Source: a virus
Reading direction: 5' to 3' (one strand)
DNA length: 39,040 nt
Virus record (IMG/VR): IMGVR_UViG_3300036791_000910
Coordinates: 1-39,040 of that record
Notes under the pieces: model-generated
The model's input: the letters and a program-made list of their open reading frames with translations, nothing else
Databases searched by the model: none
Told to the model about the DNA's origin: nothing
In this document: positions 20,812-26,927 of the stretch, in pieces
Layout: the number at the start of each line of letters is the position of its first letter
How positions within the stretch are numbered: position 1 is the stretch's first letter
Program-made: the position numbers and the translations under genes

Positions 20812-21323
20812 AGTGCCTCCTGGTAGAACGAGAACCGGCAGTTGTTGCACCGGTACCGCTGCTTGCTCTTGTCGGGAGTCCTGCCGTTGCGGTGGACCCG
20901 GGGCGACCGACAATAGGGGCAGGGCGGGAGCTCGGCGTCCTTCCTGGTTCTCTTCCCCAACTTGGTCTTGAGCGCCTTCCGGGCACGCTTGGCCAGGTGG
21001 TACCGCTTGTGCCACTCCCGGCGCCAGTCGTAGTACTCCACTGCCCCCATCCATATTTTTTCACGCACGCTGGCGGTCATCCCGGCGTAGATGAAGAACG
21101 GCTGACGCTCATAGTTCTCCAGGGTCCAGCGGGTGCAATCTTGAAACAACGAGCAGCGCACGCACAGGGACTGGCAGACCTCTAGAGCCTCGACGCTCTC
21201 ATCGAAGTACTCCTGGCGCCCGATGCACCGGCAGCGGGGGTCAGCCTTGAAGTCGTCGTTGATGGGGCGGCGCCCCCCCTCCAGCCATTGGGGGGGCTGC
21301 CGCTCCGTATTGGTACCCGTCAC
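20808..21323 (-). CDS. WhiB-like protein fused to an InsA-type zinc ribbon
   Basis: 171 residues from GTG 21323 (GTGA overlap with the upstream stop). Residues 24-90 form a WhiB-like domain: ADPRCRC, then EVCQSLCVRCSLFQDC with the CX2CX5C cluster motif (Cys54, 57, 63; the first ligand is Cys31 or Cys33), then FFIYAGMTASVREK matching the G[IV][WY]xG-SxRE turn. A basic helical linker (HLAKRARKALKTKLGKRTRK) leads to a C-terminal zinc ribbon: CPYC (135, 138), NGRTPDKSKQRYRC, CNNC (159, 162), the ribbon found at the N-terminus of IS1-type transposases (InsA). The fusion should bind DNA through the ribbon and sense or recruit through the Fe-S domain (inference). It lies between initiator and loader genes. 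Confidence 0.8.
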   Translation of the reverse strand: MTGTNTERQPPQWLEGGRRPINDDFKADPRCRCIGRQEYFDESVEALEVCQSLCVRCSLFQDCTRWTLENYERQPFFIYAGMTASVREKIWMGAVEYYDWRREWHKRYHLAKRARKALKTKLGKRTRKDAELPPCPYCRSPRVHRNGRTPDKSKQRYRCNNCRFSFYQEAL

Positions 21324-22129
21324 GATGGTGAGTATGACGGGGGGGTGTGACGGCCAAGCCAGTCCTTGTGCCGGGTGGGCGAGGGATCGTTCCTGAGCCA
21401 GTCCTTGTTCCGGGTGGGGCGCCTGGTCACGATGCCGAACAGATCGCGGCGTCGGGACACGAAGACCAGCCAGGCTGATCGCTTCGAGCGCCGTACCCAC
21501 TCGGGGTGCTGGACGAACTCGGTGATCATCTCCCGCACCGTGTCGACTGTGACCCCATCCTCCAGCCAGAACTTGAGGTTCTGACCCAGGCCAGTCCGGT
21601 CGATCTCAAACCGGTGCATCAGTCCGTGCTCAACAGCGGTGTTAAAAAAATCCGAGACTAGCCCCGGGACAGGCGAACGTACGTTCGAGCGACGCATTAG
21701 CCAATTCGAATTCGAACTAGCTAAGGCTTCTATACCTATGGAAGCCCTTCTGTCCTCCCTGCGGTCGGACAAAGAGGAAGCTCCGTACAGGCGCTGCGCG
21801 CCATAGTACTGGGCGCCGGAGGCGCCCGAAGAAGTTTGGGGATCTTCCCCAACTTTCTTTTCTGGGGGACTGTGGCTCTCCTCGAAGCAGGGCCGCAGCA
21901 CCTCGAAGCCCTCTCCGTCCACCTTGCGGACGTAGCCGCCGTCCTCCAGGTGCGTCAGCACGGCGCCCGCATCGGATAGCCAGGTCGGTGACCCGCTCAG
22001 GCGCTGTACCAGGGTGTCCCGGTCTAGGGGAACGGTCCCCCTCCGGCCCGTCTTCCTGCTCATGTAGCGCAGAGCGGCGTGCTCGGCGCGTCCCAGTTCC
22101 AGGCATGGCGGCACCAAGCCCTCGTCCAT
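21320..22129 (-). CDS. Winged-helix replication initiator-like protein
   Basis: 269 residues from the second of two adjacent ATGs (22129; site GGGAGG with better spacing than ATG 22132). Residues 10-80 look like a winged helix (EHAALRYMSRKTG, AVLTHLEDGGYVRKVDG). A polar linker (about 85-150) leads to a helical C-terminal domain DFFNTAVEHGLMHRFEIDRT, WLEDGVTVDTVREMITEFVQ, RSAWLVFVSRRRDLFG, a DnaD/phage replisome-organiser-like layout. As the first gene of the replication operon, followed by loader, helicase and primase, it is the likely origin-binding protein. The linker DNA carries two palindromes, as in lambda O-type initiators whose origin is inside the gene. Confidence 0.7.
   Translation of the reverse strand: MDEGLVPPCLELGRAEHAALRYMSRKTGRRGTVPLDRDTLVQRLSGSPTWLSDAGAVLTHLEDGGYVRKVDGEGFEVLRPCFEESHSPPEKKVGEDPQTSSGASGAQYYGAQRLYGASSLSDRREDRRASIGIEALASSNSNWLMRRSNVRSPVPGLVSDFFNTAVEHGLMHRFEIDRTGLGQNLKFWLEDGVTVDTVREMITEFVQHPEWVRRSKRSAWLVFVSRRRDLFGIVTRRPTRNKDWLRNDPSPTRHKDWLGRHTPPSYSPS
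21674..21716. repeat. Two perfect palindromes in the initiator linker (possible internal origin)
   Basis: CGAACGTACGTTCG (21674-21687) and TTCGAATTCGAA (21705-21716) are perfect palindromes 17 bp apart, sharing TTCG/CGAA half-sites, next to an A7 tract at 21644-21650. The segment encodes the flexible linker of the initiator-like protein and is visibly AT-richer than its surroundings. Confidence 0.5.
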
Positions 22130-22194
22130 CATCGCCTCCCTTAGATTGCTCCAGCCGTTCGGTCCCTTCCGCAGGGGCCGGTCGGTAGCAACTC

Positions 22195-22223
22195 AGACTG
22201 CCCCTACCCGGGGTGGCTGTCAA
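22195..22223 (-). promoter_or_regulatory. Candidate promoter of the replication operon (TTGACA-N17-CAGTCT)
   Basis: Minus-strand perfect -35 TTGACA (22223-22218), 17-bp spacer, weak -10 CAGTCT (22200-22195; A2 and T6 kept). The spacer holds a CCCC/GGGG inverted repeat. It lies 66 bp upstream of the initiator-like gene, the first gene of the leftward operon. Confidence 0.55.
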
Positions 22224-22242
22224 GTGCTGTTGCGGGCAAATC

Positions 22243-22368
22243 TTATGCACAGGCAGCTTGTGGATAACCGGTTGACTATCCATGACGATATAGGGCAATC
22301 ACGGGCTGTCTAGAAGGCTCATTTAGCGGTGGTAAGCCCACAGGGTTGTCCACAGGTACTGTGGATAA
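22243..22368. other. Cluster of four DnaA boxes, candidate replication origin
   Basis: Four 9-mers fit TTATNCACA/TTGTCCACA: TTATGCACA (+, 22243-22251), TTATCCACA (-, 22259-22267), TTGTCCACA (+, 22346-22354), TTATCCACA (-, 22360-22368). The boxes form two inverted pairs 78 bp apart. TTGTCCACA is the preferred actinobacterial DnaA box. The cluster lies in the sole divergent intergenic region, between the replication operon and the terminase. The last box touches the terminase GTG. Host DnaA could act as initiator or as a transcriptional regulator here. Confidence 0.65.
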
Positions 22369-23997
22369 GTGACCTACGTTGGTGACCCCGAGCTAGAGGA
22401 CGTCGTTGAGGAGGAGGCTCTCTCCGATGACCTGGCCGAGTTCGCACCGGTCACCCTGGACCCCTCCGACCAGCAGTTCGTGTCCCGGCTGGTGGACAAG
22501 GTGTGGGAGTTCACCATCATCCTGTCCGGCGTGGAGATGTTCGACTACCAGGCTGCCCTCGGGCGCCGGATCATCGAGTCTGTCATCTCTAGTGACGGTG
22601 CGACCATTACGGGCGAATTGAGCCGTCAGAGCGGTAAGACGGAGGTGGTGGCCAACGTCGCCGCCGCCCTGATGATCCTGCTGCCCCGCCTGGCCGAGAT
22701 GTTCCCAGAGTTCGAGCCGTTGCAGAAGTTCGCCCGGGGGGTGATGATCGGGTGCTTCGCCCCCGTCGAGCAACAGGTTGAGACACTGTTCGGACGGGTG
22801 GTGGATCGGCTGACCTCCGAGCGTGCCCTGGAGATGCTGGAGGACCCCGACATCGATGATCAGGTCAAGCCGGGGTCCCGCAAGGTTCGCCTAAAGAAAT
22901 GCCAGTCCTTTTGCGCCATGCAGACGGCAAACCCCAGGGCAAAAATAGAGTCGAAGTCCTACCACGTCATCTTTGTGGACGAGAGCCAGTCCGTTGACGA
23001 GTACGTCCTGAACAAGAGCATCACGCCCATGGGCGCCTTCTACCTGGCGACCATGGTGATGACGGGCACCCCCGACATCGTGAAGGGCGCCTTCTACAAG
23101 ACGATCCAGATGAACCGCCGCAACGAGCTACGCCGGGGCGGGCGGAAGAACCACTTCCGCTACGACTGGAAGCACTGCGCCCGGTCCAACCGCAACTACG
23201 CTGCCTACATCCGGGGCGAGGCCATGCGGATCGGGGAGGACAGCGATGAGTTTCGACTCAACTACAAGCTGGAGTGGCTGCTGGAGCGAGGCATGCTCAT
23301 CACCGAGTCTCGGATGGACGAGCTTGGCGATCCCACCATGCCCATCCTTGCCGGGTATTGGCGCTCTCCTCTGGTCGCCGGGATCGACTTCGCCCGAAAG
23401 ATGGACTCCACCGTCGTCACCATCCTGTGGGTTGACTGGGACCGACCTGACGAGCTAGGGCTGTACGACCACCGCATATTAAACTGGCTGGAGATCCACG
23501 GCGAGGAGTGGGAGGAACAATATTTTCGGATAGTCGATTTTATCTCCAACTACTCCGTGGTGGCCATGGGGGTGGACGCTCAAGGAGTTGGCGACGTAGC
23601 TGCCGATAGGCTGAAGCGACTGCTTCCTCGTATCCAGGTGGAGCCACTGTCGTCCCAGATTGCAGAGCAGTCCACTCGCTGGAAGCACTTACAGCAACTC
23701 TTACAGCGAGGCTTGTTGTCATGGCCCGCCCATCCCAAGGCCAAGCGCACCAAGACCTGGAAGCGGTTTCAGCGGCAGATGATCGACGTGGAGAAGAAGT
23801 ACCAGGGCGCCCATCTGGTGGTGGAGGCGCCGAACGAGGCTGGCGTCCACGACGACTACGTCGACTCACTGGCCTGCGCCACCATCATGTCGGCTCAGAT
23901 GATGGTGCCGGAGGTGGAGGTGTCCACCACGCCGTGGGTGCCCTCCGTGCGCCGTGCCACCGGTCAACCACGGCGTCGCTTGGCCGGGGCACGGTGA
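22369..23997 (+). CDS. terL: Terminase large subunit
   Basis: 542 residues. ATPase: TGELSRQSGKTE (Walker A-type loop, about 81-92), HVIFVDESQSVDEY (Walker B with catalytic Glu, 199-212), VMTGTPDIVKG (coupling motif). RNase H-fold nuclease: VAGIDFARKMDSTVV (first Asp), VVAMGVDAQGVGD (second), HDDYVDSLACA (third). This is the motor that cuts and pumps DNA into the prohead. The GTG at 22369 has no Shine-Dalgarno and abuts a DnaA box; a leaderless transcript with -10-like TACTGT at 22357-22362 is possible. No small terminase was identified nearby. Short runs of A/T-ending codons occur near 22935 and 23476-23550. Confidence 0.93.
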   Translation: MTYVGDPELEDVVEEEALSDDLAEFAPVTLDPSDQQFVSRLVDKVWEFTIILSGVEMFDYQAALGRRIIESVISSDGATITGELSRQSGKTEVVANVAAALMILLPRLAEMFPEFEPLQKFARGVMIGCFAPVEQQVETLFGRVVDRLTSERALEMLEDPDIDDQVKPGSRKVRLKKCQSFCAMQTANPRAKIESKSYHVIFVDESQSVDEYVLNKSITPMGAFYLATMVMTGTPDIVKGAFYKTIQMNRRNELRRGGRKNHFRYDWKHCARSNRNYAAYIRGEAMRIGEDSDEFRLNYKLEWLLERGMLITESRMDELGDPTMPILAGYWRSPLVAGIDFARKMDSTVVTILWVDWDRPDELGLYDHRILNWLEIHGEEWEEQYFRIVDFISNYSVVAMGVDAQGVGDVAADRLKRLLPRIQVEPLSSQIAEQSTRWKHLQQLLQRGLLSWPAHPKAKRTKTWKRFQRQMIDVEKKYQGAHLVVEAPNEAGVHDDYVDSLACATIMSAQMMVPEVEVSTTPWVPSVRRATGQPRRRLAGAR

Positions 23998-24107
23998 TGG
24001 GGCGGGGTGGTGGCCCGCCACATGGAGGTCTGGTAGGCCCAGTCGTCTGAGTCGGGCTCCTCCTCCTCCTTGTCCTTATCGTCCGGCGGCTGCTCCTTCT
24101 CGGCCAC
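23964..24107 (-). CDS. Antisense small protein, acidic head and basic tail
   Basis: In the 192-bp space after terL a minus-strand frame reads 47 residues from GTG 24107: VAEKEQPPDDKDKEEEEPDS, then DDWAYQTSMWRATTPPHH and a basic end. About 40 of 48 codons end in G or C, a coding-like bias, and no plus-strand gene of useful length fits. The stop overlaps the terL 3' end by 34 bp tail-to-tail. GGAG is only 2 nt from the GTG, so the start is uncertain; the frame is open up to 24161. It may be a real minus-strand gene or a remnant. Confidence 0.4.
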   Translation of the reverse strand: MAEKEQPPDDKDKEEEEPDSDDWAYQTSMWRATTPPHHRAPAKRRRG

Positions 24108-24189
24108 ATCTCCAGGGTACTGGGTGGTCAGGGGGCGCCAGGTACTGCTGGCTAGCCTTCAGATAACCCGTTACACCGGAGGAATCATC

Positions 24190-24591
24190 ATGTCTCTAGC
24201 CCCAGGCCCGCAGTACCCAGAGCGTGGGAACTACTCCTATGACGTCACAGCCGGTCCCAACCGCCCCGGGGGCCGTGGCCCGCTCCGCTTCGAGGAGGGA
24301 CTGGGCACCGACACCGACATCCCCAATGACTTCCAGCGGGGCATGATCGAGTTCATGGTGAGCGCCCCCGGGCGCATTAACCACGTCGACCCCAACACTC
24401 AGTTCAAGATGCCGGAGGAGACTCTGGCGGAGCGCAGCCACGTCGGCTCCGCCGCCTGGATCGACGCCCCCACAATTTTGGGGGAGTTCGCGCATGGAAG
24501 TTTCACGGATCAGTCGGAGGTAGTCTACGAGGAAGTAGTACGCAGTGGCACCATCCAGAAGCGCCGCTCCCCTGAGGTCGTCACCGACTGA
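24190..24591 (+). CDS. Conserved-looking head-region protein (unknown)
   Basis: 133 residues from ATG 24190, which follows GGAGGAATCATC. MSLAPGPQYPERGNYSYDVT leads to FQRGMIEFMVSAPGRINHVD, PNTQFKMPEETLAERSHVGS and AAWIDAPTILGEFAHGSF. The PGR.NH.D..Q...PE ..R.HVGS..W.DAP pattern looks like a well-conserved phage protein, but I cannot name a function. Position between terminase and portal suggests a virion or assembly role. Confidence 0.65.
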   Translation: MSLAPGPQYPERGNYSYDVTAGPNRPGGRGPLRFEEGLGTDTDIPNDFQRGMIEFMVSAPGRINHVDPNTQFKMPEETLAERSHVGSAAWIDAPTILGEFAHGSFTDQSEVVYEEVVRSGTIQKRRSPEVVTD

Positions 24592-24593
24592 CG

Positions 24594-24881
24594 ATGCCCC
24601 AGAAGCCGCCCTTGCCCCTGCCTGACCCTGAGTTGAAGCAGGGTCAGATGTGGAAGACGAGCATGGGCAAAATTATGATCACTCGCAATCCTGAACCGGC
24701 GATGAGTGGCGAGCACAACGTCGAGCACAACTTTGAGGACGCTCCTGAAGAGCATGGCTTCATGTATTCGCATCAGGGTCGCTGGGTACATGGACCGGAC
24801 CAGGATCCGATCGCGTTCCATGAGCAGATTGACCTCTTCCATGACCGGCGCACGGAGGGTAGAAGGGACCGGCCCGTCTGA
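24594..24881 (+). CDS. Small phage protein with HDRRTEGRR tail (unknown)
   Basis: 95 residues starting 3 bp after the preceding stop, ending as TGATG over the next ATG. A Lys/Met-rich middle (MWKTSMGKIMITRNPEPA) precedes EEHGFMYSHQGRWVHGPDQD and the C-terminal IDLFHDRRTEGRRDRPV. The 28-bp DNA encoding LFHDRRTEG recurs (27/28) at 26686-26713 near the start of another small gene. Function unknown. Confidence 0.6.
   Translation: MPQKPPLPLPDPELKQGQMWKTSMGKIMITRNPEPAMSGEHNVEHNFEDAPEEHGFMYSHQGRWVHGPDQDPIAFHEQIDLFHDRRTEGRRDRPV
24832..24859 (+). repeat. 28-bp direct repeat, left copy
   Basis: ACCTCTTCCATGAC then CGGCGCACGGAGGG; 27 of 28 bases match 26686-26713. Both copies are in the same frame and encode LFHDRRTEG. 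Confidence 0.75.
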
Positions 24882-25954
24882 TGGCCAGGCAAAGCCAGAA
24901 GGGTTGGGCGGGGCCGCAGGGCATCTACCCCTCCGTCGACCTCAGCAGCCATGAGTCCATTGAGGCTTTCAAGCGTCGTGGCACTCAGAACCTGCTGACC
25001 ATCCACGATCTGGTGCCGCAGCGTGCCCGGGAGAAGGGGCTGCACTGGTATGACATCGCCCATGAAGCTGGTCTGAAGGGCGTGAAGGGGACCAGCTTGG
25101 CGGGCAGCGCCAGCCACGCCGCTGGCATCATCTCGGCCATCAGCCCTGGCATGGAGTATGAGGGCGCCCACATCCCGGCCTTCCATGCCATCATGGGCCT
25201 TCAGCAGCATGAGTGGGACATCATTGGGCGGTCCGCGCAGCACAAGGTCCCCGATCCGTCGCCCACGAACCCCGACAGGATGAAGAGCGCACGCTCGCCG
25301 GAGGCACACGCCCTGCTGTCTCAGAAGCACCTTCGACCTATAGCCAGGGCGTCTGACCAGCAGTTGGTGAACGCTGGCAAGATCCGGGCGGGCGCCGATC
25401 CCTCTGAGGTCTTGGCCCGGGGATCGGCGCCCAAGACGTACTCCTTCTGGCACAACATCGCCCACCCTGACCTTCCCCACCACATGCTGGGGGCGCACAT
25501 CCCGGGGCCGGTCACCATCGATGGGCGCGCCCACGATGAGGCCGTCAACCGGATGATGCCGTGGGAGTACTCAGGCCGGGGGATCAGCGGTCCGGGCCGT
25601 CCTGTGCAGCAGCGGTACTCCCTGATGGAGGACATTCATCGGCAGGCCGCAGCGGCAGCGTCGGGGGACTACGCCCACACACTGCATCCGCATCAGTTCC
25701 AGGCCATCAACTGGGAGGGCGGCAAGCTGCTGGAGCGTGGGCACATCGGGCATGTGATCGACCCGAAGTTCGGCTACCCGGTCACCCACTTCACTCTGGG
25801 TGGGACGGAGCGGAAAGGGGGAGTCGAGCGAGTCGGACAGCCTTACGTCGGCCCCTGGACCCAGCCTGGTCATCGTGGCCTGACTCTTGGCCATCCGTCT
25901 GGCTATCAGGAGCCTCCGGTGGAGGGTCAGAAGGCCCGACGTAGGGCTCGTTAG
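24881..25954 (+). CDS. Conserved phage protein with HhH-like core pattern (DUF7178-like)
   Basis: 357 residues. The core GLHWYDIAHEAGLKG, AAGIISAISPGMEYEGA, NAGKIRAGADPSEVL, KTYSFWHNIAHPDLP and GPVTIDGRAHDEAVNR follows the widespread actinophage pattern W..AH..A........vG.iAALSP...W..N, K...i..G.dP.dVL...K..sFy.ni..P, VTIDrHA. I associate this with DUF7178-type proteins from memory. The G-K-..G-..P..vL and SP-W segments recall helix-hairpin-helix glycosylase folds, but no catalytic Lys/Asp was verified. The last 164 bp overlap an antisense gene. Role unknown. Confidence 0.6.
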   Translation: MARQSQKGWAGPQGIYPSVDLSSHESIEAFKRRGTQNLLTIHDLVPQRAREKGLHWYDIAHEAGLKGVKGTSLAGSASHAAGIISAISPGMEYEGAHIPAFHAIMGLQQHEWDIIGRSAQHKVPDPSPTNPDRMKSARSPEAHALLSQKHLRPIARASDQQLVNAGKIRAGADPSEVLARGSAPKTYSFWHNIAHPDLPHHMLGAHIPGPVTIDGRAHDEAVNRMMPWEYSGRGISGPGRPVQQRYSLMEDIHRQAAAAASGDYAHTLHPHQFQAINWEGGKLLERGHIGHVIDPKFGYPVTHFTLGGTERKGGVERVGQPYVGPWTQPGHRGLTLGHPSGYQEPPVEGQKARRRAR

Positions 25955-26183
25955 GGAACTTGGGACCCGTGACGAACTTCAGTCGCTCTTGCAGGAGGTC
26001 ACTGGGCGGAGGCCAGCCGTTCTCGGCGGCAATGCGCTCGCAGACCACCCAGGCCGTCCTCTCCTCTAGAACGATGCTGCCGTGCTCCTCCATGCCGTAC
26101 GGCAGGTGGACGCGCCGGAGCATGTCCAGCACCACCTTGAAGTCGTCGTCAGAAAATGTCACAGGCACACCTACATCGTACAT
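25791..26183 (-). CDS. Minus-strand gene inside the head operon (unknown)
   Basis: 130 residues. The region 25955-26206 has no plus-strand gene but a well-formed minus-strand frame: VTFSDDDFKVVLDMLRRVHL, PYGMEEHGSIVLEERTAW, ERIAAENGWPPPSDLLQERL. The C-terminal ~50 residues overlap the 3' end of the plus-strand gene tail-to-tail. ATG 26183 has no ribosome site; an internal GTG at residue 6 or 8 is possible. Bias towards G/C third positions supports coding. No family recognised. Confidence 0.6.
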   Translation of the reverse strand: MYDVGVPVTFSDDDFKVVLDMLRRVHLPYGMEEHGSIVLEERTAWVVCERIAAENGWPPPSDLLQERLKFVTGPKFPNEPYVGPSDPPPEAPDSQTDGQESGHDDQAGSRGRRKAVRLARLPLSAPSHPE

Positions 26184-26206
26184 GATTTTTTCTTAGGAGG
26201 GTTCGC

Positions 26207-26419
26207 ATGCCCATGACGCCTGACCCCAACACCGTGCTGGCCAAGCACGGCTACGTGGATCTTGAGTCGGTCTTCAACGACCGCCGTGACCCTCACGCCA
26301 ACCCGCTGTCCTCCAGCCCCCGCCGCATGTACGCCAGGGCGCCTGGCCCCAGTGCGCTGGGTGGGCTGGTGGAGCAGGTCTACCGGGGCCAGCCGACTCA
26401 TCGGGCGGGTGACGAGTGA
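26207..26419 (+). CDS. Small protein (unknown)
   Basis: 70 residues from ATG 26207, preceded by TTAGGAGGGTTCGC. MPMTPDPNTVLAKHGYVDLE, then SVFNDRRDPHANPLSSSPRR and a polar tail ending THRAGDE. The stop overlaps the next GTG by 4 bp (GTGA). No family recognised; FNDRRDP faintly echoes the FHDRRTEG motif of the flanking repeats. Confidence 0.6.
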   Translation: MPMTPDPNTVLAKHGYVDLESVFNDRRDPHANPLSSSPRRMYARAPGPSALGGLVEQVYRGQPTHRAGDE

Positions 26420-26658
26420 TCCTCAGTGTTGAGGGGCAACTCATGGGCTTCGAGCAGGCAGGGCAACTCATCCTGCCCCGGGGGGAGTCCTCTCAACTGA
26501 CGCACTACCAGCCCCGGCATGCCGTGATCGCCGCCATCCCGGCGCACAAGAAGTACGAGCGTGTGGTGGATCAGGTGGCCAAGAAGGTACGCAACCGTCA
26601 GAGCCAACTGCCTATCACGCACCTGGAGTTCATGCAGCGGGCGAGGTCGACTCAGTGA
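26416..26658 (+). CDS. Small protein (unknown)
   Basis: 80 residues, GTG start coupled by GTGA. A beta-rich first half (MILSVEGQLMGFEQAGQLIL, LTHYQPRHAVIAAIP) and a basic helical second half (AHKKYERVVDQVAKKVRNRQ). No family recognised. Confidence 0.6.
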   Translation: MILSVEGQLMGFEQAGQLILPRGESSQLTHYQPRHAVIAAIPAHKKYERVVDQVAKKVRNRQSQLPITHLEFMQRARSTQ

Positions 26659-26927
26659 CGGATGGTGACGGTGATGGGGATGGTCACCTCTTCCATGATC
26701 GGCGCACGGAGGGACGGCGCCTGGCCCCAACGCACAAGTGGCTCATGGAGGGATCCACCAGTCGGGAACCCATGTGGTCATACAGCGGTGGCAAGTTCGA
26801 TGTCGAGTCACACCGCAAGGGCGAAGAGTCTCTGTACAACTACACGCCCGTCGCCCATGAAGCGATAGAGCGGCTACAGACAGGCGCAGGTCATCCTCCA
26901 GAGTGGCATCCACCCAGGTATAACTAG
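26655..26927 (+). CDS. Small protein with N-terminal HDRRTEGRR motif (unknown)
   Basis: 90 residues, GTG start coupled by GTGA. It starts with a Gly-Asp stutter (TDGDGDGDGH), then LFHDRRTEGRRLAPTHKWLM, GGKFDVESHRKGEESL and a Pro-rich end. The stop TAG overlaps the portal GTG (TAGTG). The N-terminal motif duplicates the C-terminus of the gene at 24594-24881. Confidence 0.6.
   Translation: MTDGDGDGDGHLFHDRRTEGRRLAPTHKWLMEGSTSREPMWSYSGGKFDVESHRKGEESLYNYTPVAHEAIERLQTGAGHPPEWHPPRYN
26686..26713 (+). repeat. 28-bp direct repeat, right copy
   Basis: Matches 24832-24859 at 27 of 28 bases (single C/T difference at 26699). Confidence 0.75.

Noticed and set aside
20203-21054. Long version of the helicase-loader frame starting at 21054
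   Set aside because: The first 81 codons are a shadow of the WhiB/zinc-ribbon gene; GTG 20811 with AGGAGG and GTGA coupling is the clear start.
21230-21305. C-run/G-run hairpin near 21265-21300 as a terminator
   Set aside because: It lies within the N-terminal coding part of the WhiB fusion, has a bulge and no T-run; a by-product of GC-rich codons is more likely.
22268-22300. Plus-strand promoter for terL from TTGACT at 22272
   Set aside because: No -10-like hexamer at 15-19 bp; TATAGG is only 11 bp away.
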